Positions 36,180 to 47,877 of a DNA stretch of 64,000 nucleotides are shown in pieces. Source of the stretch: Trichinella spiralis (Eukaryota; Nematoda; Enoplea; Trichinellida; Trichinellidae); the NCBI GenBank assembly GCA_000181795.3, contig CM012954.1, positions 7,177,238-7,241,237 on the forward strand. The letters are read 5' to 3'. The position numbers and the translations under genes are program-made. Below the pieces are notes generated by a model. That model had not been told where the DNA came from and did not search any database. It saw only the letters and a program-made list of their open reading frames with translations. Within the stretch, counting starts at the first letter, position 1. Each line of letters starts with the position of its first letter.

Positions 36180-39100
36180 TACCCGCTGCTTAAAAGTGAC
36201 AGTATTATCTAGATACTTGTCCGATTTTGATCGACCTAATTCACCGAGGCACTAATTTTTCGAACATCTCATCTCATCTTCACCAACCGAAGGGGGTCAA
36301 TTTATAGCCAACGGCTTTGATGTTTTTGGTTTTTTTGCGTGTGTATTTTGCTTTTTCTTGTCTATTTCTCTTTCATACTGTTTTTTTCCTCTACTACAAA
36401 CATATATTTATTTGGTCGAAAAAAACTGACAAACTGCTCCTACTTATTCTTCAAAAAAATTCCCTCTTTTTTACACAGTGCTGTTGTATTATTATTATTT
36501 ATGATTAGGACATATTTTTTAAAAATATTTATGAAATTAGCGCACATATCTGTGCTAAGCTAAGTTGTATTACAACATGTTGTGTACACATGCCCATGCA
36601 TGCACGTGATAAAGCTCTCATATGTTGACAATTTTGCATAATTTGATCCAAAATTTGCCACGGGTCATTTGTTAGTAAGTACGTGAAAGGTTGTTGTTTT
36701 AAATGGCCTAAATTTATATTTTTGGAATCATGACGTAGCACGTGCATTTGCATGCGTGGCACAATTTTTGATAAAGTGAACCAACTACATCAATGGGTTT
36801 GAGAAAAAGATTCATTTATTATTATAATTATTATTATGTATCGTTTGGTGGGTTTTGAGAACCATTGAATGGAGATGCAATTGATGCAGATTTGTTGTTA
36901 TTCTTGAATTAGAATAGAAAGGAAAAGACACAGGCGAATAATAAAATAGGTGTTCGGTGTTCAAATGAATAGATTTCAGTGGTGATCCATCCATTCGACA
37001 AGACAAGAAATGAATGTGAGCAAATATGACAAGATAAAAATATCGAAAGTAGGATAGATTTTATTTTTGGAATATGAAAAGTTGGATGACAGGCAGACAA
37101 TGAGAGAAATGGAGAATCTGTTGGGTGAGAAAGGAAACTATGTTAGAAATGAATGTCAAATTTTTATTCTCTCGATTTTGATGAATAATCTTTTTGCCTT
37201 TTTCAACAATTTTATCTATGCATAATTTGAAACTTTTGAGTTTTTTTGAACATTAGAAAGCTAGAAAAAGATCGATCATGGATGTTTCATAGGAAGATGC
37301 GTTTTTGATGAGAGGGAGAGGAAAAAAGAAGCGCTAGAACATTTTTAAAATTAGTACAAACGAGATGTGGAGCAATTGACCTAGAGGTTTCGAGGTTTCA
37401 TTCAGTCATCTGTAGGAAATAAATTTCAAGTTGTTCAAGAATGGATGTTTTTCATCTTCTGCCAAAAATTAGGTTCTCAGCAATAATATAATGCACGATT
37501 GTCTGTGTCGCATGTAGGTTGGTTGTTACACACACATGCGAATAATTAGTTGAGGGGTTTTTCACTATTTTTAGCGAATTATGATGATAATTATGCTGAT
37601 GATTGGAAAGTTGAACAAAGAAAGAGAATGGGGGAAGGGATTTTTTTAAACAAATAAAGTTTCTGGCCATTGAAGGAGAATTGTTTTTCGACCAACAGAG
37701 AGAAAGAGGGAGCATAAATATTTTATTGGAATGGCCTGATTTTTGGCATGTTCTTTTTATCCTTGAACAACATTTTGTCGAACTATTTTCTTCAATAGCC
37801 ATAGGGAAAAGATTCTTGTCTATTTTTATTATGACTGTGGTGATTTTGTTGCAAAATGCGGCTAGAAAAATAAGCATCATGCTTGACACAACTCCATCCG
37901 ATTCACTGAACATTTATTTCTGTTATGTAAAAGTTACGTTGCAATTTTTTCAATTTTAAACTTTTATGCTATTATTGTTTGTTCGTCTCTGTGGCGCAAT
38001 GCAGTTGTAATCTAGCTGCCGCGATGCCTGTTGCTTTTGAGCGAAATTTTTATTCAAGGCCGAAAAAGTTATCATCATCAATTATTTATTATCCTTTGAA
38101 AATTGATGCCAGTCTTAACTATCTTTATATCACAACCGCTTCAAGAAAATATTTCACCAGAAAAACAACCTTCTAAAATGCTTCTCATAAATAATAATAC
38201 TGGCAATGATGAATTGCTCGATAAATTTCAAATTTACTTCATTTCTGTTATCAATTAATTCGTTTTTAGTTTCGCTTTTAACATCAACAACTTTTACTGT
38301 AATATTTCCATTTGAAAAAAAATATATATATTATTTCATTTGTTGAATGTTAAATTGAACAAAAAAGTACTTACCGATTCAAAAGTTCGTTTCGTTGCAG
38401 CAGAAGGTGCTCTTTGCTGCTTTTTGTTCGTGTTGTTGCACCGTGAATTATGTATATATTTACTTGGTTAGGAATGTAAGTGATAGCATCTTCTATGCAA
38501 ATTTATTTTCCAAGAATTAGAGTGATTGATAGCTTAACGCGTGTGTGCATGTAATTGCAATGTGCGTGCAATGTTCGTTGTAGTGCGTGTTTTTTTCCCT
38601 TCACCGCTCCAAAGCTTATTTCATTGTTGTTAATTATATTTTGATTTTTATCGAACAAACTAACATTTTGAGAACGGTTTTTTTGTACCACAATTGGCAG
38701 AAGTTTATTGAAATCGTTTTGTGAAAAACTGTTTGTTGCGATTTGATACAATGCATTATAAATTGCGCTGAAGTAGTAAAATAATGGGAATTTTAATTGA
38801 AGTAGATTTTCAAAATACCAACTTTTTATTTTCTGCTGAAAACACGAAAGCGACGTAATTAACATAAATTCCACAGCTTGTCGTAAACAGTAAATTGTTT
38901 TTTACGCATCAACGCAAAGTTGGTAAGATACAACGAATTGTGATTAAAAATAAGCATGAAAACATTGAAATTTAATCGTCGTTGAAAAAGCATTTTTGTT
39001 CTGGAACTCGTGAAATATCAAATGCCAATCCCAATAACAAAATTGATACAGTCGAATGGTGGTGCATCCACACGACGATCATGTCAGAAAATTAATTACC

Positions 39101-40161
39101 TCCTGAACTATTTTTGATCGTACGAATTTTTAATTAAAAACTCGTGGTTGCTTCATGCTGAACGTCTAAGAAGTTAAAAATTGATTGAAATTCCACTTCT
39201 GTTTAAAATTTTAAAATAAACGATAGCAACGGGACCTATTGAAATTGTCAATAAATTCACCGTCGGAGCAAACGCAAGCTGCTCGTTGTTAATTACTGGT
39301 AGTGTAATTTATCTTTTTTAATTATTTAACCAAATTTAGAAATTGGAAATTAATGAATATCATTTTTTTTCTATAAGTAATGAATTTCGAAAGTTATTCG
39401 TAAAAATTTTGCTTAGTCAAGTAAATTCTTTTAGAAATTTGCTCATACCACAAATGTAGTGTAAAAATTTTTTTCATAAAAATGAAAATATTTATTAAAA
39501 AAATAAAACTATGCAAATTATTTTATTAGTTCTCCAATGTAACAAATTGCAACATTTATACGTTTTATTACTGTAATTACATATATTGTAACCTGCATTT
39601 TATCATGAAGTTACTGTAGTAAATCAACGTGATTCTTCGATAGTAATTTTTCCACAGTTTCAGGTATTTTTTTGAGGTTATTGATGTTTTTTTAATTTTT
39701 ATCTCAGACGAAATGAATTTTCCTCAACTAAATGATCACATTCGATCACGTGCTTTCTGTGCATGTGATGAAGATGTTTTTTGTTCTGTTGGGCGCGTTT
39801 TCTGACTTCGCATGGTAATCTTTTTATCTCTCTTGATCATTTTTGATTCAGTTTTGAAAACCCAACTCTCGAGGGTGTAAGTCTTTTTTTTTCACAGGAA
39901 ATATTGATTTCTTTTTGAATATTTTTGCCACGACAACCGTGTTGCTTTTTCAACGAAGCGCATTGCTTGCTGTGATTTTTATTAATTTGCCACTGCGAAT
40001 TCGTCGATTGCTCGGCGTGGCAGTTTTGTTTGTTTCTTGCTTTCTGGACCGCTTGATCATTTGAACGTTGCACAATTTTTGTTTGCAGTGAAAAATGTTT
40101 GATTTCAGCAAGTAGAAATTTGTCTGCTCGCGACGCTTGGTGTGCTGTTTCTGTTGGCCAG

Positions 40162-42009
40162 ATGGTGAACAATTTGCACGCGGCCGATTCGCATCCAAGA
40201 GCGGACAGCGATCACGTCGGAAATGACGTTTGCTATTCAAAAGAGATTAGCCAAGCGCAGCAGAAGAAAAAGATGCACACTTTTGTCGTTCGACACTTGG
40301 ACGACAGCACTTTGCGCATCGAATTGAGCAAAGATTGCAAAGGACAAGAGCTGTTCGACGCGGTGGTGAAGAAGCTCGACTTGCTCGAGAAAGATTATTT
40401 CGATCTGTTCTACATTGCTAAAGATACGACCAAGCATTGGCTGGCTCGTGATGAGAAAGTGCGGAAGCAGGCGAAGGATCAGATTCTGCAGTTTGGCGTG
40501 AAATTCTATCCGCCGGAGCCGAGCGCGTTGCAAGAGGATTTGACTCGATATTGTCTGTGCTTGCAAGTGCACCGGGATGTTGTCGACGGTCGACTGCCGT
40601 GCTCGTTTTACACATACGCGACGTTGGGTTCCTACTTTTTGCAAGCTCAGCTCGGCGATTACGACTCGCAAACGCAGGCCAACATGAATTACATGGACGA
40701 GTTGCAGTTCCCATCCGACGTGCCAGAATTGTTGTCCATGATTGTCGATTTTCACAAAACTCGCAAAGGCCAGACTCCTGCCGAGGCCGAGGCTCATTAT
40801 TTGGAAAATGCCAAAAAGCTTGCTTTTTACGGTGTTGGTTTGTACAAGGCGGTTTCCGACTCCACCAATGAACCAGTGTTGATTGGCATCAGTTCTGCCG
40901 GCATTGCCGTATACGACGAATTTTTGCGTTTGCAACGTTTCGTCTGGCAAAAAATCATCAAAGTATCTTATTTGAGAAATCACTTTCACGTTCAAGTGCG
41001 ATCATCCGACAATGACAACCGAAAAATAACGTGGAAATTTTCTGCCAACAGTGCCCGAGAGGCGAAAGCTATTTGGAAAGCTTGTGTCGAGTATCATATA
41101 TTTTTCCGTCTGATGGCTCCGGACGTGCCGGCCAAGCACAAAGGTTTCAGTTTGGGCTCTGGTCGATTTCATTACAAAGGTCGTACACAGTATCAGACAA
41201 GGCTGGCGTGTAGCATGCTGAATCGACCGCCACCAAAATTTCAGCGTTCGTTCAGGGGCGTTCAGGCGCCGCAGTCTGTTCTGCACGAGAATTTCATACC
41301 TTCACCTCCAATATCTTTCGTTGATCAGTCAACTGCTAGTCATGTGACCAACGATCAAGACGTTTCAAAGACGGGTAAATTTATTTCCAAATCTCATCTC
41401 TTTATTTTTTGCATGTTATTTTTTCTATATATGTATATATTTGCTTTTAATTGTTAAGGCCGGGATCTGCAACAGCATCGTCAAGCTGCTGGACAGAACG
41501 GGGTCCGTAGTCAATCTTCCAGAAGTGTCGGTGAGGGAAAATCGTTCAGTGCATCTTCTACTGACGACAGCGAAAATCACAACGTGCTGCAGACATTCAC
41601 GATCTCAGGTGCACCAGTCGGATCTTTGCACTACGAGGCCACTAATCTGTTTGAAACTTCAAACATTTTGGAAAACAGTAACACGAGTGATACAACCGTT
41701 GAAAATGGAACTTGCACTGGAAACAAGACGTTGTTGAACCAAGATCGTTGTGGAGGTGGTACTTTCAGTGCGAAACATCAGTCATTCATGGTTCCGGTGA
41801 AGGAAAAGGACGGCACAGTGCCGTCAGTGGTGGAAAGCAGAGGTGCATTGTCAACATGCGCAACAATTGCATTGGACAAAGAGGATCCAGAAAACGACCT
41901 GGCTTTGTTGGAAGCTATAACCAGAGTCACTGGACTCAATCAGAGCATGCTAACTGAAACAGTGAACATCAGATCAGACAAGGATCTTCGTACAGAAACT
42001 GAATTGTAA
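40162..42009 (+). CDS. EPB41: Protein 4.1 family FERM protein
   Basis: Membrane-cytoskeleton adaptor that links transmembrane proteins to spectrin and actin. Two exons (40162-41374 and 41459-42009) give 587 residues. The FERM domain starts at about residue 38 with MHTFVVRHLDDSTLRIEL. It includes LFYIAKDTTKHWLA, the F2 lobe (QLGDYDSQ, NYMDELQFPSDVPELL) and the F3/PH-like lobe (GISSAGIAVYDEF, ITWKFSANSAREAKAIWKACVEYHIFFRL). A FERM-adjacent segment (KGFSLGSGRFHYKGRTQYQT) follows. The last 45 residues (DPENDLALLEAI to ETEL) fit the 4.1 C-terminal domain. I see no spectrin-actin binding block, but alternative exons could supply it. The first ATG (MVNNLHAADS) lies 54 nt after a gatttcag acceptor, so a leader exon or trans-splicing is likely. 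It is close to coracle or FRM-1-type proteins. Confidence 0.9.
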
Positions 42010-43192
42010 GTAATCAGTGCGGGCTAGTTGAATTGCATTACTCCGATTTTCGTAGTGTTTTTTAGTTTATTATATATTTTATACATGTGTGCGCATATAC
42101 TATTATTATTATTATTATTATTATATAGTTATCGAATACTAAGCTAAGCATGCTTATTTAATAATTTCAATTAATTAATTTGTTATCAGTTGTCTAATAT
42201 GTCCAGAAAATGGTCTGCGTTATTTAATTAAAGCAATATCACCTATCGTTTGCTGTATGTTCAAATAATCGTTGGTTGCTTTGCTTTTTTGCTTGTCGCA
42301 AAATTGTACTTGAAAGCTGTAATGTAATGGGCTTCTTTCTTTTATTAAACAAAGAAGAAAAAATATTCAATTTTTTCATGAATTTATAAACTTTTCATTT
42401 AAAATTTATTCGAAAAGCTCGAAGCATGACATTTATAAGCTTTTCATAAGACGAAAATCAATTACTGTCATCAGATAAAATTCATTTTTGATTGAAGCAG
42501 ATTTTTATTGCGCTGCAGAGAGCACAAGTTCTACCTAGGGGAAAGTTTTATATTAATTTATTGAGAATTACTGCGTAACTGGTACGAACAAGACAAATGA
42601 CAATTGGATAAAAGTATTATCATACTGTCGCAATCAAATGAAAACAACGGATTAACCAAAATAATACATGAAGATCATTATTATTCTACCATAGGAAGAG
42701 TTTCTACGTAGTGTTTGATGAAAATATGCAAATATTGAAGAGAACTATATGCAAATTATTTTTTTGTTATTAAAATCAACTGGAAAAGAAGGAAAAAGTT
42801 TTTGAGTTGTTGTTGTTGTTTATGGCAATGTAGCAAGCAGTTTGGGTATTTTTATTGCTTTTCTTCAGACAGCTGTCAAAGTTATGTTGAACTTTGCCAC
42901 GACTATCATTCTGATTCAAATACCGCCGCATGAATACTTTCATTCGTGTTTTGTTTTCGTTTGGAAATTGCAAATGCAAATGACATTTCGAATATGAATT
43001 TTATTTAGGTTATTTCCACAACCAGTTTTTAGCGACATAATGAAAAGCTAAACGGATTTCATAAGACATAAAAGTATGATTCAATAACATTTCGAACAAG
43101 ACTGATTGCACCAAAATTTACAGCATTAATGATCATAAAACAGCAATGAACTAATTGGATTCTAATTCTGAAATTTCTATTATGAAAACAAT
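42010..43192. other. Convergent spacer, protein 4.1 / ferritin
   Basis: 1.2 kb of AT-rich sequence with a TTA microsatellite near 42100. It holds the two 3' untranslated regions; no gene is visible. Confidence 0.6.
42100..42125. repeat. ATT/TTA microsatellite
   Basis: About eight tandem ATT units in the protein 4.1 3' region. Confidence 0.8.
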
Positions 43193-44027
43193 TTAAGAAT
43201 CTGATCCTAAAGTATGCCGATCGAACAAGTATTCGCCAATTCCTGCACCAACGCGATTTAAGTTAGTGACATAATCTGATAATCGTTTAATTGATTCAAT
43301 TTGCTCTTCCAAAAATTCGTGTTCCAAAAAGTCGGTCAGCTAAATAGTAAAAAAATTTTTTTTTAACATTTCATTAGCTTCATACATTTCAATGTACATT
43401 AGCATCTTGGTGACTGCTGGCGATGGCATGCAAATCAAGTAAACTTTGATTCACGCTTTTCTCCAATGCCAAAGCAGTTTCCATTGCTTCCAGTCCGCTT
43501 CCCCATTCATCATGAGCGGGTTTCTGCAATAAAATCACTGGAAAAATGCACGATGAGTAATATTCATCAAAAGAAATGTAAGCCCTACAGCATGTTTATC
43601 ACTGTATTTTCTATAGTAAATTACTTTCAACAGTTTCCATTGGGCATAGGATTTACTTATCAAAACAGAAACACAATTCTGCAATTGTATAAGTACTAAC
43701 AAGAAACTCACATCAATGTTTTGAAAAATAACTCTTCCACCACGCAGTGTCTGATATTTGATGAATTTCAAAGCATGTGTTCGCTCTTCTTCGCTGCATT
43801 TGTAAAAAAATCTCGAAAAGCCAGGCAAAGCTACGTCATCACGATCGAAATATGCTCCCTAATAAAACGAAACTATACAAATGCAACAGAGCAAAGGTTC
43901 AAAAATCAGTTGAGTAAACGAAACTTGCCATCGACAAATAGACGTAGCTGGCATACAGTTCGACGTTAATTTGCTTATTCAAAGCTGCTTCTGATTCAGG
44001 GTGAAAATTTTGTGAAATTGACGACAT
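43193..44027 (-). CDS. Ferritin, heavy-chain type
   Basis: Iron-storage subunit that oxidises and stores iron in a 24-mer shell. Four exons, 44027-43929, 43858-43712, 43523-43398 and 43339-43193, give 172 residues with all junctions in phase 0. Ferroxidase-centre residues are visible: the Glu of [12 protein letters not shown] with its Tyr, and the EE and His of [12 protein letters not shown]; downstream are [16 protein letters not shown] and [15 protein letters not shown]. There is no signal peptide, so it should be cytosolic. The first intron uses a GC donor (ATG|gcaagt) and an ordinary AG acceptor. A possible non-coding first exon ends at about 44750 (tcaatag|gtaaga). I see no CAGTG loop typical of an iron-responsive element on the coding strand upstream. 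It is convergent with protein 4.1. Confidence 0.96.
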
Positions 44028-45693
44028 TTCTTTAAAAAAAATAAAATCAATTCGAAGAAAAATAAACAATTTATAAGAATTTGTAAAAGTGTAGAAAATA
44101 TATTATTATTATCATTATTATCATCATCAATGCTGTGCTAATGGACAGGAAAATTATAGATTGATTATAAAAATGAGCAGTAAATAACAAGCATTTACGT
44201 ATGTTTATTAGGAAGCAACAAAAAGCAGTTTTAATTTCTCAACGAAAACGAAAACAAAATGCATTTACGGCATTACAGTATTACAGTATGAACTGATGTA
44301 CCTGATAATTTTTTTTTATAAACATTCCAGTGATAAATGAAACCAAGTAAAATTGCAAATAGTTTCATGTGTGCATACTTATTTTTTTGCAACGTGGATG
44401 CAAATCAAGCAGAACAAGTTTTTTACATAAAAAAAGAGGCAAAATGTATTACAAACAAAATAGAATCAACTTTTTCTCAACTTAAACAGCAAAATTGATT
44501 GCTGCAATATTTACTACTATGTAATCTTTAAGTTGTTAAATTTAAAATGTTTTATTATTGTGTTCGAAGTTTTGCTGAGAGATTGTTTATTTTGTTTGTT
44601 TATTAACTTGTGTAATGTCTAGATTTTGCGTTTGTGAATAAACATTTGCATGATCAGTGATTTTGAAAATTAACTTTTATAAATAAGGAAGATGCAAACA
44701 ATAGTACATAATAAATCGGTTTATTGTTGATGATAACAAATTTCTTACCTATTGAAAACTGAGTGCCAAATTTGCGAGTTTCAGTGCTTTTCTAGCTGTA
44801 AAATTTTTAGTACTAGCGAAGTTTGATTTTTTCCACTTTTTATTTAACAGTTTAAATACTGCTGTGTAACAACACTAAATACATCTATAATAAATTATCA
44901 GTATCAATAACAGCTTGTTTTATTCATAATACGTATCAGAATAAACAAAAACTGTTGTATGATTGAATTTTGCACTAGTTTTACAATTTTTGAAAGTGAT
45001 ATCTGCTCGTAAAGTGATCATGAGCTGAAAACATTTGCACGTGCTCATTGTTACATATGTAAAATGAAACAAAGTAGCTGTTGACAGCAGTTTCTATTTT
45101 TATTTTGTTCAGTGAATTATTTGATTAAGAATTTTAAAGCTTTAAAAACATATTCATTGTATTTAATATGTATATATTGCACGTCGGCTTTCTGATAATA
45201 CTGATTTTATGTAAATTTAAAAGCTGAGCGTCATTTTATGAAAGAAATTTAATGATGAAGCAAATGTTACAATTTTCGAAGAAGAAATCTGAAAATATGC
45301 TTCCATTGTGTAAAAGTAAAAAATCGATTAAAACAATTTTTAAATGAATGAAAATCAATCAAAGTAATATTTGAATGAAGTCAAAACGAATTTAAAACAA
45401 CATTGGTTTCAAGATATTATAGAAATGCCAATATGAAATTCAAAGCAGAATAACATTTTGATGACAGTACGATTACTGTAAAATTGAAATTGAAACCTAG
45501 ATTTTAAGTAGACTATTCATAAATACTGTAACATAAGTTATCAACTATCGTGGTGACTGTAGAACTGTGCGGAAGGTGATGTCTTTCTTTCAAATTTTTC
45601 TTGACTTTAACTTTATATTTTTTAGATAATCAATGACTGAATTGTCATTATTATTATTATTATTATTACTGTTGTTGTTGTCGGTTATGAAGA
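44028..45693. other. Ferritin upstream spacer
   Basis: AT-rich sequence holding the ferritin promoter and probably a non-coding first exon with a GTAAGA donor near 44750. An ATT/TTA run lies at 45646-45669. No other coding exon is visible. Confidence 0.5.
45646..45669. repeat. TTA microsatellite
   Basis: About eight tandem TTA units. On the plus strand it makes a spurious polyleucine frame. Confidence 0.85.
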
Positions 45694-45825
45694 TTATAAA
45701 TTTATCCAAAGAACACTCGTTGGTTCTTTGGCGAATTGGCGGGCTCGTTGGCGCGCTACGCACTTATCAACCCAAATGTAGGTCACCAGACAGACAACGC
45801 CCACGCAAAGTGAAATGAAAATCAT
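45694..45825 (-). CDS. Candidate 43-residue membrane microprotein or first exon
   Basis: An ATG-to-TAA frame of 44 codons in a GC-rich island (about 45715-45855) inside very AT-rich DNA. The translation starts with a hydrophobic segment (ISLCVGVVCLVTYIWV, residues 4-19), followed by a basic amphipathic stretch (DKCVARQRARQFAKEP). This is the layout of a single-pass microprotein or of an anchored N-terminal exon. The ATG has A at -3. A GTGTTC donor after the ACGA of the Thr-Ser codons could make it an exon, but I find no downstream exon. The plus strand also has an open frame across the island, so the strand is not certain. I do not recognise a family. Confidence 0.35.
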   Translation of the reverse strand: MIFISLCVGVVCLVTYIWVDKCVARQRARQFAKEPTSVLWINL

Positions 45826-47283
45826 TTTGAACTTGTTTGAAATGTCCACTCGTGAGTACGTTTTTAATAGAAGAAATCATCGCAGTGGAAAGTGCGGTCG
45901 TCGTTACTTCTACAACAAATTGCGGTATTTTTTTGAAAATTTTAAATGGTAAGTCAGCCAATTTTTTTAAATATTTGTATTCAATTTGTGATGTTAGAGA
46001 TTTCAAATAAGTTTTTACTACGATTTATCAGCAGAATGTTTTTATTTTGAAGATTTTATTCATTTTAAATTTTTATCCGTGAGGTGTATGCTTTCTTCAA
46101 CGCATTCAAAAAATTGGGACATTTTTCATGTTTTCAACAGACAACAGTGTAGTAATAATTTTATTTTTTTATTCTGTGAAAATGTTTGAAAATTTAATAT
46201 TCATCATTCATCCACTGTTCTCACAAACTTCGGAAGTTTGGTGAAAATGTATGACCGACGTGTGTAATATTTTTGTGCTTTGTATTTTTAAATTCCGATT
46301 CATTGGGAAGATAATCAAAAATTGAAAAGTGCTATCTTCTTGGGCAATAAGAGCTGGCATTGAAGTTTAGAATTTTTGATTCACAAAGATAAATTATTTG
46401 AAATGCTTTTTTCTCTTACCAAGTGTCTATTTTGAAAATTAGAAAAAAACTGCATACTTTTTTGCTGTAATAGATTAAAAATAACTGCGATTGGAGAATG
46501 CATTGCTCATATATTGGCAATTAAAGGCTTGTGGTAAATATTTCAAAGAAAACATGCTTCAGGAAGCATTAAATCAGTATTAGCGGTAGTGTCAAATGCA
46601 AAGCAACATTCTTTCGAGCATTTTTGAAATGCACGAAAATGCCATATCAATAGATGCGATCATTGAAATGCAAGCATAGTGTTTAAGTATAAAGGTTTAT
46701 TTTATAAAAGAGAAGCATTTTCGCCTTCCTCCAGAACGGAAACGTTAATTGTTGAAATTTGATCACCTCCAAAAAAATAATACTTTGAGAAGTTGAAATA
46801 AAAGCTGTGCAACTGCTGCTGCTAGTTGACTATTAATTTAGAGTCTTTTGCAGTGTTTTTTTTAATATTTGAAGTAAAATTTTATTTTCTTCTGGCTAGG
46901 TAAATGTTTGCCCAACGCTAAGCAACGTCTGCAGTTGAGCCCGTTTGAATTTCTTTATCACTTTTAAGATTAAAACCTTTTTATACTTTTGCATTACAAA
47001 TAAAATCTGGTGCTAACGCGATGCGTGTGAAATAGATATATAATGAATTTTATTCAAATTAGAATGCATAACATGTAAGCATGTTAGGATTAAATTATTT
47101 TCTTTTACAACCATCACATCACTGTAACATGTGCGTAAGAATAACTTTATTGTATTTAAATTTCACGGTACTGTAGAACACAATGAACTGAATGGGAAAT
47201 GCAAGCGTATGCATAATAATAATATTTCTATCATTATAAATCTTTTGCATAATTTTGAAAACCTTTATAAAGTACCGTTTTCA
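45826..47283. other. AT-rich spacer
   Basis: AT-rich sequence between the 45.7 kb island and the broken frame at 47.3 kb. A GC-richer flank (45870-45925) continues the island. Nothing else is recognised. Confidence 0.5.
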
Positions 47284-47877
47284 TCAAATGCTGTAGTGCA
47301 TCTTAGAGTTTATCACTCGTGCCATATGTAATGCAGCAGAGTAGTCATTAGAGCATGGTAAATTTAATATATTTTCCAATAAATTAATAATTGTATGATT
47401 TAATAATAAAGGATAAGTAATATTAAGTTTCTGATGTAGATTATTCTTCAATGTAACGTCAATAAATTTTTCAAATGGCTTCCAAGCACAATTTGAAATT
47501 ATATGATTATATACAAATGGAGTAATAGGTTTACATCTAAGATATGTGCTGTGGTATTTGATACATTCACAAAATGCATTTTCATGAATAGTCTTCATCT
47601 ATATTGATAAATGTGTTTTTTTTCTTGCAATAAGTAATGAGTACATTAACATCAGAGATATCAGATGATGTGTATGAAAATGATTAATGAAATAAGGAAA
47701 TAAATATTGCCACAAAGCTCCATAATTAATTAATTGATGAACACTATTTAGCATTTTCATTTTACTGCTGTCAAAATTATTAATGGCGCATACTGTGTTT
47801 AACGTATCTTGGTTTTTGGCTAAAAATACTAATCCTGAATACATTACAAAGAAAGATGTATATATCTTAATGATCAT
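47284..47877 (-). pseudogene. Unassigned 198-codon frame interrupted by one TAG
   Basis: From ATG 47877 (21-28 nt after a ttttccatag acceptor) the frame runs 92 codons to TAG at 47601-47599. It then restarts at once with ATG in the same frame and runs 104 codons more to a stop at 47284. Both halves have the look of one helical protein: the first has SVHQLINYGALWQYLFPYF, the second HSTYLRCKPITPFVYNHI. I tried the few GT donors before the TAG with the AG acceptors after it, and none keeps frame. A nonsense-mutated gene is therefore the simplest reading; readthrough, an assembly error or chance are alternatives. The family is unknown; a distant likeness to helical repeat proteins of the FASTK kind is only an impression. 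Confidence 0.35.

Larger units (their letters stand above)
35641..40161. other. 4.5 kb divergent spacer
   Basis: It lies between the minus-strand gene at 34.2-35.6 kb and protein 4.1. The part near 35760-36180 is GC-richer with GAGA tracts and looks like a promoter and 5' untranslated region. From about 36300 to 39900 it is AT-rich with only short low-complexity frames. I see no further gene. Confidence 0.55.

Noticed and set aside
40237-40995. 252-codon minus-strand frame
   Set aside because: Antisense shadow of the FERM domain of protein 4.1.
45633-45818. Plus-strand frame starting with polyleucine
   Set aside because: The start comes from a TTA microsatellite and the rest overlaps the GC island in another frame.
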